The notes: generated by a model not told the origin, from the letters alone. DNA of 64,000 bases from UBA11612 sp963662375 (GCA_963662375.2 CAXXRP010000011.1:50344-114343), one strand, 5' to 3'; positions 27,469 through 37,461 are shown, counted from the stretch's first letter. Program-made: numbers and translations.

Positions 27469-28242
27469 CTATTCGGCCACGTAGAGTTGCGCGGCCTTGC
27501 TGCCGTCCACATTAAGACAGATGCCCGTGGTGTAACTGGACTCATCAGACAACAGACAAAGCACGGCCCCCGCCAGCTCACGCGGATCGCCGCCGCGGCC
27601 CATGGGTATGGCCTGCGCCGAGCGTTCAGCGCGGGCAGGGGCGGTTTTGGTGAACTCCTCCATCGCCGGCGTCATAATCTGTCCAGGTACAATCGCGTTG
27701 ACGCGCACCCCGTACGGCGCAGCTTCCATCGCCGCCACGGCGGAGAATTGAATGAGCGCGGCCTTGGAGGCCGAGTAGCTGGCCATGCCAGGCATGGCAC
27801 GAATACCATTGAGCGAGGAGATATTGACGATAGAACCGCGCTTTTGAGGAATCATAACGCGCAATGCCTCGCTGGTGCCGATGAACACCGCGTCCGCATT
27901 AACAATAAAGTCGGCGCGCCAGTCCTCCAGGGTTGTGTCGAGCACCGATGCGTAGGCCACCGACATGGCATTGTTCACCAAACCGTCGAGGCGCCCGCAC
28001 CGTTTAGCGAGATCGGCGATAGTCTTGGCGTAAACGCCCAAATCGGACACATCCAGGACGACGGTTTCGGCATAACCACCGAGGCCATGAACCGCTGCAA
28101 GGGTTTCTTCCAACGGCTCGCGGCGGCGCCCGCAGATGGCAACATGCGCGCCTTCCTCGGACAGCAGCTCGGCGCAGGCTCGCCCGATTCCGGTACCGCC
28201 ACCGGTGATGAACACCACCTTGCCCTCCATGCCTCCTATCAA
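27469..28242 (-). CDS. Short-chain dehydrogenase/reductase
   Basis: Classical SDR of about 257 aa. TGGGTGIG lies near residues 14-21, CGRRR after beta-2 (favouring NADP), NNAM near 92, NISS near 142 and YSASK near 156. The translation start is either TTG 28242 (AAGGAG six bases upstream) or ATG 28230 (AGGAGG one base upstream, too close). It is the first gene of an operon with SnoaL-like and outer-membrane proteins. The substrate is unknown. Confidence 0.88.
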   Translation of the reverse strand: MIGGMEGKVVFITGGGTGIGRACAELLSEEGAHVAICGRRREPLEETLAAVHGLGGYAETVVLDVSDLGVYAKTIADLAKRCGRLDGLVNNAMSVAYASVLDTTLEDWRADFIVNADAVFIGTSEALRVMIPQKRGSIVNISSLNGIRAMPGMASYSASKAALIQFSAVAAMEAAPYGVRVNAIVPGQIMTPAMEEFTKTAPARAERSAQAIPMGRGGDPRELAGAVLCLLSDESSYTTGICLNVDGSKAAQLYVAE

Positions 28243-28323
28243 TTTCAGCTCCTTTTTTTAGTCGCCGCACAAGGGTCATACAGCGCGGCGAGCCTGTCAA
28301 ACGGCCGCGTCAGGGACCGGTTC

Positions 28324-28782
28324 TTAGGGGAGCGGCGGCGTGGTGGCGGCCGTGCCAATGACTTCCATTTGCGCGCCCGCCTTAGTGAGCTGTTCGACAG
28401 CACGGCGCATGGCGGCACCCAGACCGACAATCGTCAAGGCGAAGGCTTCGATCTTTATATTGAAGCCGACCAGACTCACCAGCCATCCGGTCATAGTGGC
28501 GCCGATATTGGCACCGTAAATCACGCCCAGCGCCTGATAAAGGGTTGTGAGGCCGGCGTTGACAAAGCCGATGGTCGCCACTGTAACCGCGCTAGACGAT
28601 TGCACGATACCCGTGAAAAGGATCCCGGCAGCGACACCGCGGCCCGGCGTGCTAATCCAGCGGGAGAGAATGTCGAGCAAGCGCTCGCCGGCGGCAAGGC
28701 TGAGCCCTTCGCTGATCATGGCAATGCCGAATGTGAACAGCCCGCGGCCGCCCAGAAGGGCGCCGAACACGCCTATGCTCAT
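28324..28782 (-). pseudogene. Truncated Na+/phosphate cotransporter (NptA/PF02690-like)
   Basis: The minus-strand product has the signature repeat of Na/Pi cotransporters (GLFTFGIAMISEGLSLAAGERLLDILSRW, then VQSSSAVTVATIGFVNAGLTTLYQALGVIYGANIGAT). It ends after about 150 residues, whereas the family usually has about 550. The last residues (MRRAVEQLTKAGAQMEVIG) jump out of the membrane pattern and may derive from the far C-terminal PhoU-like region, implying an internal deletion. ATG 28782 or 28830 may start it. It is not expected to transport. Confidence 0.7.
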
Positions 28783-29008
28783 GGCGTCGTCCCCCCAACC
28801 TATGAAACTCCGCAAACAGTATGGCCTCATGCGTCGATGAAGGGTATAGGCAGAAACCCTTACGGAGCACCCCCTGCAATGTGCTGGAGCTGGCTGACTC
28901 GATCGAGGTTCTCTGTCTCCAATTCATAGGACTTCGGTACCTATCCGTGTCCATGCTCATCTCTTTGCGGTACCGGTACCTAGATGATTCAAGCGGTGGC
29001 GCCGATCG

Positions 29009-31516
29009 TTAGCCGGGCGACAACGCTTTCATTTCAGCCCGGAGATCGTCGATCAAATCGTGGCAATCGGGAAGATTATGCTGCTCGGAGTCCAAGATCG
29101 CCTTGAAGGCCTGGGCCTTGAGCGTCAAAATATCGATGTCGTTCCCAACGCCTTCGATGCGCGCGGCGTCGAGGACAATGTCCATAAGGCGGTCGACAGC
29201 GTGCAACCGGCCCCACAGGTAATCGTTCTCGCGGTAGGCGCGTGAGAAAAACGCGCCGAAGTGATGGAACTGTATTCCCTTGAGAGTCGCCGCGGCATCG
29301 CCCTTGCGAAAAGCTTGCGCGTCGTCGGGGCTGAGGCGGTCAACACGAATTTCGTCGAATTCATCAAGATCGCGCCAGTTGGTGATGGAAAAGGTCAGCA
29401 CGTCCCACACTGCGAAGCCGACGTAGTGCTCGATCAGCTCGCGCCGCGCTGCCGCCGGCAGCGGCCTTGACTCGCCCACGCCCTCCACAAGCGCCACGAG
29501 GAGTGCATCGGTGCGTTCGTTGTCGCGCTCAAGCCCGAGATCATCGCCCACAAAAGCGAGTGTTTCTTCGATGGACGCGGCGAATATTTCGGCGACGGCT
29601 GTGGGACTTGTCTCCAGTGTCGGGTCGGCCTGCATGGCGTGGGCGATTTCATTTACCATTTTCTTGACCGCTCTGACGGTTTCCCGGCTGAGATCATGCT
29701 CACCGTCCAATGGTGAACCGACGCGGGCGGTCACAGGCCGCAACAGCGCAAGGGCGTCGTAGAGGCCGGCCTTGATACGATCGAGCCGCTCGGTGCCCAA
29801 TCCCTGATACTCGGCTTTGGACAAGCGCGTATAGAGCTGATTCACGGCACGCACAACGAAGCGGATGCGCCGCTGGCGGTAGCGCACATCGAACCGAAGC
29901 AAAAATTTGAGCCAGGGCGGCGCGTCGCCGCCGGGATTAAAGGTTGTCGAGAGGTCCAGCGCATCCGGCGTAACACCCGAGAGCCGGGTCCAAGCCTGAA
30001 TGACGGCAACAATGCGCGTGAGCTCGCGGCTACCGCGTTCATAGCCGCCAATGAGGCCGGTCAATGTCGCAACATCCTCAATGACGGCGGAAAGCTTGAA
30101 GCGAAGATAACCTTCATAGGCAAAGCCGGCTTGCTGGCGTGCCTGGTTGTTGGCTTGCTCGCGCAAACCACCCACGTCCTGGCCCGTAATCTTACGGTCG
30201 AACACGTCGCCGGCGATCGCGTCGGCAATGGTGCGGATATGCGCACGGGCGCTTTCCACAACCACTTGAAGACGGCGCACCTCGGCGTTGTGGGTATTTA
30301 CCCGTGCGAGATCCTCGTGGATCGGTTCGTTGCGCGGGATGTCGGACAGCGCGCCCTTGAAGGTCTCTAACCAACCTGGCACACGGCCCCATGAGTGGCT
30401 CTCGTCGCCCTTGGGGTGAGGGTCGATGTAAAGCAACCTCCGGTCCACATGACGGTAGGCAGCACGGCCGTGGATGGCTTCGATGGCGTGGGAAAACGGC
30501 TTGTTGTTGAGCACGCTGCCGTCGATGAAGGCCGCATCGCTGGGGTTAAGGTTGGCGCGCAGATAGGGGCGGAAATTGCTGTGTATGAAATCAGCGCGTT
30601 TCGTCCAGCTGAGGCCATGAGTCGCGATGAGGCGATCGATCTCGGCGAACTGCGCCGGTGGAAAAGCGCCTGGAAAGGACGACGTCGCGCGGGCGGCGAA
30701 GGTCAGGCCGGGCAGGCTTTCGCGATCGAATCCGGTTTGCTCTTTGCCGCGCGGCCATTGGCGGTAGGCGAAGTGAAGAACCTGCCGGTGCTCGCGATCA
30801 CGGATCACCGGCGGATCGTGGATAGGCGTTTCGGTGACATAACCGTGGAAGTCGGTGACGGTGACAAATAAATCCAGTTGCTGGCCGACCGGCACCAGAG
30901 AACTTCCCCGCTCGATCGGATCTCCCATGGCGGAAAAACCGCCGTATAGCACTTCAGTAAGATTGTAACCGTCGAACGGCGGTTTGAACCAACGCGAGCG
31001 CAAAAACATGGACAGCTTTCGCTTCAAGTCCTTGTTGTCGCCAAGATCCTTGCGAAAATACCAGAGAAACATCGACACGAACGGGCGGAAGTACCACTTG
31101 CGCCAAGGTCCGGCTTTCACGTGCACGGGCATAAGATCGGCCACGTCGGAGTGCTTGAGCCAAAAGTCACGCACGGGATCGATGTTGAGATCGTGAGCCA
31201 GCGCGCGAGCAAGAATCACGCTGTTGATTCCACCGGCGGAGGCTCCGGCGATGACGTCCACTATCACGCGGAGATCGAGACAGCGGCCGATGAGTTTCAA
31301 GAGGTCAAAATATGCCCGTTCACTGTCCACGGAATCTTCGCGCGGCTGCGCCACGGCATCATACGAGACATCCGTATCCTCGCGATTGATGTAGGTGTGA
31401 TAGTCCCGCGACGCCCGGACCAGTTTGAGAAGTTCTTTGGTTATGCCATGCATGTACACGGCGAGTGAAACGCCGCCATAGCACACCAGGGCAAAGCGCA
31501 GTTCTTTCTCTTTCAC
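29009..31516 (-). CDS. Patatin-like phospholipase with long C-terminal region
   Basis: Protein of 835 aa. The patatin Ser-Asp dyad is visible: GASAG with Ser93 and the IDGSVLNNKPF segment with Asp332. The oxyanion-hole block YGGVSLAVYMHG is at residues 13-24. There is no signal peptide. The C-terminal half (from about 400) matches the DUF3376-type extension found in this subfamily and is helical. Expected role: acyl hydrolase acting on membrane phospholipids. It is preceded and followed by unrelated genes, so it is likely monocistronic. Confidence 0.88.
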   Translation of the reverse strand: MKEKELRFALVCYGGVSLAVYMHGITKELLKLVRASRDYHTYINREDTDVSYDAVAQPREDSVDSERAYFDLLKLIGRCLDLRVIVDVIAGASAGGINSVILARALAHDLNIDPVRDFWLKHSDVADLMPVHVKAGPWRKWYFRPFVSMFLWYFRKDLGDNKDLKRKLSMFLRSRWFKPPFDGYNLTEVLYGGFSAMGDPIERGSSLVPVGQQLDLFVTVTDFHGYVTETPIHDPPVIRDREHRQVLHFAYRQWPRGKEQTGFDRESLPGLTFAARATSSFPGAFPPAQFAEIDRLIATHGLSWTKRADFIHSNFRPYLRANLNPSDAAFIDGSVLNNKPFSHAIEAIHGRAAYRHVDRRLLYIDPHPKGDESHSWGRVPGWLETFKGALSDIPRNEPIHEDLARVNTHNAEVRRLQVVVESARAHIRTIADAIAGDVFDRKITGQDVGGLREQANNQARQQAGFAYEGYLRFKLSAVIEDVATLTGLIGGYERGSRELTRIVAVIQAWTRLSGVTPDALDLSTTFNPGGDAPPWLKFLLRFDVRYRQRRIRFVVRAVNQLYTRLSKAEYQGLGTERLDRIKAGLYDALALLRPVTARVGSPLDGEHDLSRETVRAVKKMVNEIAHAMQADPTLETSPTAVAEIFAASIEETLAFVGDDLGLERDNERTDALLVALVEGVGESRPLPAAARRELIEHYVGFAVWDVLTFSITNWRDLDEFDEIRVDRLSPDDAQAFRKGDAAATLKGIQFHHFGAFFSRAYRENDYLWGRLHAVDRLMDIVLDAARIEGVGNDIDILTLKAQAFKAILDSEQHNLPDCHDLIDDLRAEMKALSPG

Positions 31517-31671
31517 TTAGGCTCCCATGCGTCACGACGCGCATCAGCGCAGGATAGGCGCGTTATACGATCTTACCTTGATCGAAGCACCAGGCAAAAG
31601 GCGGCGCTGGAAACCGCGGTTATTCCGCCGGCTGATGATCGGAGGTGCCAGCGCCGGGCCGACAGGCGGCC

Positions 31672-34600
31672 TCATTCGGCGGGCGCCGGCCCTGATGCGT
31701 CCTCGCCGCTGGGGACGGCCGGACTCCTGGGAAATGATTTCTCGTAGTCGCGCAGTTCCTCGGCCAAGCGCCCCGGCGAGCCGGTGTTGCGCGCCCAAAG
31801 CTGATAGAACACCGGCACCACGAGCAACGTGATGAAACTGGCGAAGGAAACGCCAAACACGATCACAACGCCGATTGCCCTCCGGCCCTCATAGCCCGCG
31901 CCAGAGGAAACGACCAAAGGCATGGCGCCCATGACCGTCGCCAGTGCAGTCATGATGATGGGGCGCAAGCGGATGGTAGAGGCTTCGACAATAGCATCCC
32001 GGAATTCCATGCCCGCGTCGCGCAGCTGGTTGGTGAACTCAACAATGAGAATGCCGTTCTTGGCGGCCAGGCCGATGAGTACGATGACACCGATCTGCGA
32101 GTAGATATTGAAGCTCTGGCCCGTCAACAACAGCCCAACCATAGCGCCCGCCATGGCCAACGGCACCGTCATCATGATGATGACGGGATGGATGAAACTT
32201 TCAAACTGCGCAGCCAGCACCAAAAACACGACCAGCAAGGCAAGGCCGAAATATAGGTAAATGAGCGAGCCGGATTCCTTGAGCTCTTCGGCTTCACCAC
32301 GCCAGCTAATCCTTGCGTGATCTGGAAGAAAATCACGGGTCATCTGTTCAATGTCCTCAACCGCCTGTCCCATGGGATAGCCAGGCACGGCATTGGAGGT
32401 GATAGTGATGGACCGCGTCCGGTTATAACGGTTGAGCGAATTACTGCCCGCCAGTTCTTCGATGGTCACGAAACCCGACAAGGGTATCAGAGCGCCGGTG
32501 GTGTCTGAACGCACATAAATATTGGAAATATCGGACGGCGTTTGCCGGTCATCGTCGCGGCTCTGCAATATGACGTCGTACTCACGGCCACGGTCCAAGT
32601 ATGTCGTGACCTTACGCGAGCCCAACATGACCTGAAGGGTATGCCCAATCGTGGCAGTGGATACACCAAGATCGGCGGCGCGATTGCGATCGATGTGAAG
32701 GCGCATCTGCGGATTGGTTTCGTTATAATCGGACCGCAGCCCCGCCAAACCCGGGTTCTGCGCCATCGTGCCAAACATGATGTCGCGCCATTCCCGAATT
32801 TCTTCATAACTATCGCCGCCGAGGACCAATTGAAGGCCGCCGGCAAACGGATTCTGGCCGATGCTAGGTGGCAACGTGGGAATAAGCTGCGCCCCGGGTA
32901 TGGCGCGAAGCTTCCCCATGATCTCGGGGATCATTTCGCGCGAGGACCGGTCACGGTCCTTCCACGGCGCAAGGCGCATAATGATAGTGCCTTGGTTCGC
33001 GGTCCCGCCACCCCCCGGCCCGCCGAAGGGCACCATTTGCATGATACCCTCGGCCTCGCCTGACGCCACATAGCCCTGGAAGATTTCGGCCGCCTTGGTC
33101 GCCTGCGCATTTGTATATGCAATGCTAGACCCTTCGGGGGCGCGGACCACGGTGAATATGGCGCCGCGGTCTTCGATCGGCGTGAATTCCTTGGGCACCA
33201 GCACAAAAAGACCTGCGGTGATCGCGATGACGGCGATAAAAAGGGCGAAGACTTCTCGCGGGTGGTCGAGGCCCATCACAAGGCTTTTGCGGTAAAGCGC
33301 CTGTACGGTCCCAAACAACGCCTGCGACCGTCGGGCCATCGGGCCGTTGTCGAGGTCCGGATGCAAAATCTTGCTGCACATCACCGGCGTTAAGGTGAGG
33401 GCGACAAACATGGAGAATATCACCGCCGCCGCCACGGTCACCGCAAATTCAGTGAACAAGCTGCCGACGGTGCCTCGCATCAGCATGACCGGCACAAACA
33501 CCGCAGCGAGCAACAGCGTGGTCGCCAGTACCGCCATACCCACCTGCCGCGCGCCGCGGTCAGCAGCCAAGAGTGGCGGCTCGCCGCGTTTCATACGCCG
33601 GTGAATGTTCTCGACCATGATGATGGCGTCATCGACCACGAGACCAATAGCGAGCACGAGCGCGAGGAAGGTGAAGATGTTGATGGAGAAGCCAAGCCCC
33701 CAGAGGACGATAAACGTCGCCACCAGCGACACGGGCACCGTCACGGCGGGAATGATCGCCACCGATACCGTGCCCAGGAACAGATAAATGATGACCACGA
33801 CCAAAACCGCCGCGACGGACATGGCAATTGCGACTTCGTTCATGGACTCGGATATGTACTCTGAAAAATCGTAAGCGACCTCCATGCTGAGATCGGCGGG
33901 CATGGTCTCGTTGATGCGTTCGACTTCCTCGGTCACCGCCTTGGTCACTGCAAGCGACGACGCACCGGGCCGTTTCACCAGGCCAAAGCCGACCGCATTG
34001 CGCCCGCGATTCATGAAAACGCTGTTCGGGTTCTCGGCGCCCACTTCGACGTCGGCTACTTCGCCGAGACGCACCAAGTAGTCATTATCCCCGCGAGCAA
34101 TGACAAGTTGCGCGAATTCTTCCGGAGTTTGAAAATTGCGGACGGTGCGCAAAGTGAAGTCGCGTTGCTTAGATTCCAATCGCCCGGCGCCCAATTCCAC
34201 GTTCTCGCGGCGCAGTGCGCCTTCCACGTCGGCGACCGTTAGGTCACGGGCAGCGAGCGCGCGGCGATCAAGCCAAACCCTCAGCGAGGGCTTTCGGAAC
34301 CCGAACATGATGGGAAAAGCAACGCCTTGCACCGACGAAATGCGGTCGCGAACATAGCGTTCCACGTAGTCGGATACCTCCAGGGGCGTTCGGGAGGAGG
34401 AAGATACCGTCATGATCATGATGGGGGAGGAATTGGAATCCGCTTTTTGGATGACCGGGGCCTCTGCATCGGGCGGCAAACGGCTCGCGGCGCGGCTGAC
34501 CTGTTCGCGCACATCGTTGGCCGCGGCATCAATATCGCGGCCCTTCTCGAACTCAATAGTCACCCTGCCGGACCCGTCGCGCGCGGAGGCGGACAGCGAT

Positions 34601-34833
34601 TTGACCCCCTCAATACCGCTGATCTGCTCCTCGATGATTTGGATGATTTTGGTTTCGACGATTTCAGCCGATGCACCGCGGTACTCTACGCGCACAGAAA
34701 CCACAGGCTCTTCAATGTCCGGTGTTTCGCGTACCGGCAGTTGCGTGATGGCGAAAGTGCCAAACACCAGCAGCAGAAGACTAGCGACGATCGCGTCAAC
34801 TGGACGTTTGATGGAAATGTCTGAAAGAAGCAT
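31672..34833 (-). CDS. RND efflux inner-membrane permease (HAE1 family)
   Basis: Protein of 1053 aa, full length for an AcrB/MexB-type proton-driven drug exporter. The N-terminus (SDISIKRPVDAIVASLLLLVFG) is TM1. The proton-relay Asp pair is in LAIGLVVDDAIIMVENIH, and the repeat half TM7-TM12 is complete (LALLVVFLVLAAQFESF, IGLAAKNGILIVEFTNQL). It lies 33 bp after the adaptor gene and must be co-transcribed with it. No outer-membrane channel gene is adjacent, so a TolC-type partner elsewhere is presumed. Substrates are not predictable. Confidence 0.94.
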   Translation of the reverse strand: MLLSDISIKRPVDAIVASLLLLVFGTFAITQLPVRETPDIEEPVVSVRVEYRGASAEIVETKIIQIIEEQISGIEGVKSLSASARDGSGRVTIEFEKGRDIDAAANDVREQVSRAASRLPPDAEAPVIQKADSNSSPIMIMTVSSSSRTPLEVSDYVERYVRDRISSVQGVAFPIMFGFRKPSLRVWLDRRALAARDLTVADVEGALRRENVELGAGRLESKQRDFTLRTVRNFQTPEEFAQLVIARGDNDYLVRLGEVADVEVGAENPNSVFMNRGRNAVGFGLVKRPGASSLAVTKAVTEEVERINETMPADLSMEVAYDFSEYISESMNEVAIAMSVAAVLVVVIIYLFLGTVSVAIIPAVTVPVSLVATFIVLWGLGFSINIFTFLALVLAIGLVVDDAIIMVENIHRRMKRGEPPLLAADRGARQVGMAVLATTLLLAAVFVPVMLMRGTVGSLFTEFAVTVAAAVIFSMFVALTLTPVMCSKILHPDLDNGPMARRSQALFGTVQALYRKSLVMGLDHPREVFALFIAVIAITAGLFVLVPKEFTPIEDRGAIFTVVRAPEGSSIAYTNAQATKAAEIFQGYVASGEAEGIMQMVPFGGPGGGGTANQGTIIMRLAPWKDRDRSSREMIPEIMGKLRAIPGAQLIPTLPPSIGQNPFAGGLQLVLGGDSYEEIREWRDIMFGTMAQNPGLAGLRSDYNETNPQMRLHIDRNRAADLGVSTATIGHTLQVMLGSRKVTTYLDRGREYDVILQSRDDDRQTPSDISNIYVRSDTTGALIPLSGFVTIEELAGSNSLNRYNRTRSITITSNAVPGYPMGQAVEDIEQMTRDFLPDHARISWRGEAEELKESGSLIYLYFGLALLVVFLVLAAQFESFIHPVIIMMTVPLAMAGAMVGLLLTGQSFNIYSQIGVIVLIGLAAKNGILIVEFTNQLRDAGMEFRDAIVEASTIRLRPIIMTALATVMGAMPLVVSSGAGYEGRRAIGVVIVFGVSFASFITLLVVPVFYQLWARNTGSPGRLAEELRDYEKSFPRSPAVPSGEDASGPAPAE

Positions 34834-34866
34834 GGCGGGCCTGTGCGCGAACGAACCGCAGCGCTC

Positions 34867-35976
34867 CTATCCGAGTTGCGGTTGAGTATCGCCCGGTGCC
34901 GCGTCGGCGGCATCACTGGGGATCAAAATTTCCACCTTAGCGCCGGGACGCAACCGCATGGTTCCCTCCGTCACCACCAAGTCGCCTTCGCTCAGACCGT
35001 CCACAACCTCCACATAGCCGGGGCGGCGGCGGCCGATGACGATTTCCTTGCGCTGGGCGACACTCTCGTCGTTGACAACATAAACGAATTGCTGTGTGCC
35101 GTCGGGCATTAGCGCATGTTCGGGAATCATCAAGGAGTTGCGGCGGTCTTTGATCAACTCAACGATCATCAGCATGCCGGGCCTAAGGCGGTGGTCGTCG
35201 TTAGAAATGACTGCACGGATTTCCACGGAGCGGGTGACGGGATCAATACGGTTGTCTACCGCTGAGACTTCGCCGATGAAAACTTCGCCGGGATAGGCCT
35301 GTGACGTCGCCTCAATGTCTAACCCGGGACGCAGGCTCGACAAAAACGTCTCTGGAACGGCAAAGTCCAACTTCACCACGGAGATGTCGTCAAGGATGGT
35401 GATAACCGTGCCGGGGCTGACCAACGCGCCGGGGCTAACCCGGCGCGTGCCCAGCACGCCGGAGAACGGCGCCCAAATGCGAAAGTCGCTGACGCGCGCG
35501 CGCGCAGCGGCGACATTGGCCTCGGCTTTTTTGACCATGGCCATCTGCTCGTCCACGCGAGCCTGAGATACGTTGTTGGATTTGGACAAATCGATAATGC
35601 GCTCGAGCGTTTTGCGTTGCTCTTCCAAATTAGCTAATTCGGCGTCGAGGCGCGCGTCTTCCTCCGCCGCGGCGACAACAACAATTAGTTCGTTTTCCCG
35701 CACCGTTTCGCCGTCATCAAAATTGATTGTGCGAATGACACCCTGGGCTTTGGCCGTAACGGTAATGGATTCGTTGGCCGACAACGTTCCAATAGCCTCA
35801 ATGCGGTCAGCGAACGTCTCAAAGCGCGCCGGCGTAACATAGACCAGTTGCGCACCGGCGCCTTGGCGGACCCCCCCGCTGGGGCCCCCGCCGGACCCCG
35901 GCATAAAGATGAACCACGCCGCAGCGGCTGCCACGACACCCGTCAGCGCAAGGGCAAGAACCCTTCTAGATGGCAT
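34867..35976 (-). CDS. RND efflux periplasmic adaptor subunit
   Basis: Protein of 369 aa of the HlyD/AcrA family. An N-terminal membrane anchor (VLALALTGVVAAAAAWFIFM) has no lipobox Cys. The lipoyl half-motif (GTLSANESITVTAKAQGVI), an alpha-hairpin (DARLDAELANLEEQRKTLERIIDL) and the barrel plus membrane-proximal domains follow (FSGVLGTRRVSPGALVSPGTVI). It bridges the permease to an outer-membrane channel. First gene of the adaptor-permease operon. Confidence 0.92.
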   Translation of the reverse strand: MPSRRVLALALTGVVAAAAAWFIFMPGSGGGPSGGVRQGAGAQLVYVTPARFETFADRIEAIGTLSANESITVTAKAQGVIRTINFDDGETVRENELIVVVAAAEEDARLDAELANLEEQRKTLERIIDLSKSNNVSQARVDEQMAMVKKAEANVAAARARVSDFRIWAPFSGVLGTRRVSPGALVSPGTVITILDDISVVKLDFAVPETFLSSLRPGLDIEATSQAYPGEVFIGEVSAVDNRIDPVTRSVEIRAVISNDDHRLRPGMLMIVELIKDRRNSLMIPEHALMPDGTQQFVYVVNDESVAQRKEIVIGRRRPGYVEVVDGLSEGDLVVTEGTMRLRPGAKVEILIPSDAADAAPGDTQPQLG

Positions 35977-36220
35977 TCATGTATGGAAACCATTGTCCTG
36001 GGGCCCGCCGCAGGCCGCACCCAAAGGCGCGCCACGCGAAACTCCTAAGTTGCCCATTCAGGCGGACTTATACCCAAAGCACCGCAGCGAAGCCATTGGA
36101 TACATGTAACTCATTGTAAAACGCCATAAATACCGTGTTTCCCCGATCGGGCGGGGGCACGGGCCACCGTGCGTCATACGGCAGCCAAGTATCACAATTT
36201 GGTGGGTTTTCCGGGGTCCG

Positions 36221-36247
36221 AAAAACCCCGCCGTTGTCGGCGGGGTT
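36221..36247 (-). terminator. Rho-independent terminator of the proline iminopeptidase gene
   Basis: On the minus strand the sequence AACCCCGCCG-ACAA-CGGCGGGGTT forms a perfect 10-bp GC-rich stem with a 4-nt loop, directly followed by a T run (TTTTT together with the last stem T's). It lies about 195 bp past the stop of the gene at 36442..37461 and upstream of the RND operon. Confidence 0.85.
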
Positions 36248-36350
36248 GATGAGTTAGGTAAATGGAACTTGTCAGCAGTGCCTTGCCCGTCGCGCGCGGG
36301 ATGGACACAGTCACTTTGTGCCCTAGGCCTGCACGGGACGGACCTGCGAG

Positions 36351-36396
36351 AACTGACAGTTTGGGCAAATCTGACCTGTCAGTTCCGACAGGTCAG
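36351..36396 (-). promoter_or_regulatory. Two mutually exclusive hairpins
   Basis: Stem A pairs aactgacag (36351-36359) with ctgtcagtt (36376-36384). Stem B pairs ctgacctgtc (36371-36380) with gacaggtcag (36387-36396), a perfect 10-bp stem. They share 36376-36380, so only one can form at a time. They lie between the peptidase stop and its terminator on the minus strand. This is the geometry of an attenuator-like switch but could also be overlapping palindromic operator sites. Confidence 0.4.
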
Positions 36397-36441
36397 GCCG
36401 GAAATTGGGCGTCCGCACCTTCCTACAAGCTGCGGGCACTC

Positions 36442-37461
36442 CTAGCGGTAGTGCTTGAAGTCTTCCGTCGCTTTGACGAGCGCGGCCCGGATGCCCGGCT
36501 CCATCGAGGAGTGGCCGGCGTCAGGCACAACCCGGTACTGGGCCCCGGACCAAGCACGCGCCAAGCGGTCAGCGGTGGCGACAGGACAGACCATATCGTA
36601 ACGGCCTTGCACGATAACGGCGGGATGGCGCTCGATGGCTTTTAGACCTGCGATCAACTGATCGGGTGCAAGAAAACCACGGTTCATCATGTAGTGGGCC
36701 TCGACGCGGGCCATGGACAGAGCACCGCCATAGTATTGGCCCGCACCCTTTGCGCCATTGGCTTTAGGATCGGATGGGATAAGGCGTGAACACGCATTTT
36801 CGTAAGCGCACCATGCGGCAGCGGCCGGTTTGTAAACAGCGGGGTCCGGATCAATAAGGCGCCGGTAGTAGGCCCCTAGCAGATCACCGTGTTCCGCGGG
36901 CGGAATGAATTGCGAAAACGACCTGTAGGCTTCAGGAAAAAAGTGCCCCATACCCTTTCCCTCGCCGCCCATGAACCAGGCCACTTCATCGTCGCTGAAG
37001 AGAAATACGCCGCGCAGGATGAAGCCGATGCAACGGTCCGGATGCGTCTGGCCGTAAGCCAATGCCAGTGTCGAGCCCCAAGACCCGCCAAAGACGATCC
37101 ATCGCTCAACGCCCAGATGCCGGCGCAGCGTCTCGATGTCGGTGATCAGGTGATCCGTTGTGTTGTCGGTCACCTCTGCTTCGGGTGTGGAGCGCCCGGC
37201 GCCGCGCTGATCAAAAAGAATGATGCGGTAAGCAGCGGGATCGAAGAACCGGCGGTAAGCGGGCGCGGTACCCGCCCCAGGTCCGCCGTGGAGGAATACC
37301 ACGGGCACACCATCAGCATTTCCCGACTGTTCCCAATACATCCGGTGCGGCGCGCCAACGTCGAGCACACCGCTATCATAAGAATCAAGCGGGGCAAAAA
37401 GGGGTCTCTCATCACCGATCCTCGGCTTCCAGCGGTCTATACCCGTGCCAATGTTCTCCAA
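36442..37461 (-). CDS. pip: Prolyl aminopeptidase (proline iminopeptidase)
   Basis: Protein of 339 aa, family S33 alpha/beta hydrolase, cytoplasmic, releasing N-terminal proline from peptides. HGGPGAGT is the oxyanion loop, FDQRGAGRSTP is the signature segment, GGSWGS holds the nucleophile Ser, GRYDMVCP carries the catalytic Asp and AGHSSMEP the His. The family signature is strong. The N-terminal 20 residues before PLDSYDSG are longer than usual, so an internal start is possible. Transcription ends at the terminator near 36221. Confidence 0.9.
   Translation of the reverse strand: MENIGTGIDRWKPRIGDERPLFAPLDSYDSGVLDVGAPHRMYWEQSGNADGVPVVFLHGGPGAGTAPAYRRFFDPAAYRIILFDQRGAGRSTPEAEVTDNTTDHLITDIETLRRHLGVERWIVFGGSWGSTLALAYGQTHPDRCIGFILRGVFLFSDDEVAWFMGGEGKGMGHFFPEAYRSFSQFIPPAEHGDLLGAYYRRLIDPDPAVYKPAAAAWCAYENACSRLIPSDPKANGAKGAGQYYGGALSMARVEAHYMMNRGFLAPDQLIAGLKAIERHPAVIVQGRYDMVCPVATADRLARAWSGAQYRVVPDAGHSSMEPGIRAALVKATEDFKHYR

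Larger units (their letters stand above)
35977..36441. other. Intergenic region between proline iminopeptidase and RND operon
   Basis: Contains, reading on the minus strand from the peptidase, two alternative hairpins (36351-36396), an intrinsic terminator (36221-36247) and then about 240 bp upstream of the RND adaptor, where its promoter must lie. No gene was recognised; small plus-strand frames here show no resemblance to anything. Confidence 0.5.

Noticed and set aside
27487..28929. A 480-codon plus-strand open frame across the SDR gene
   Set aside because: Composition is typical of antisense shadow (Gly/Arg/His-rich), and the minus strand holds a complete SDR.
36262..36645. 127-codon plus-strand frame downstream of the RND promoter region
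   Set aside because: It runs through the hairpins and into the antisense of the proline iminopeptidase gene, with no motif.
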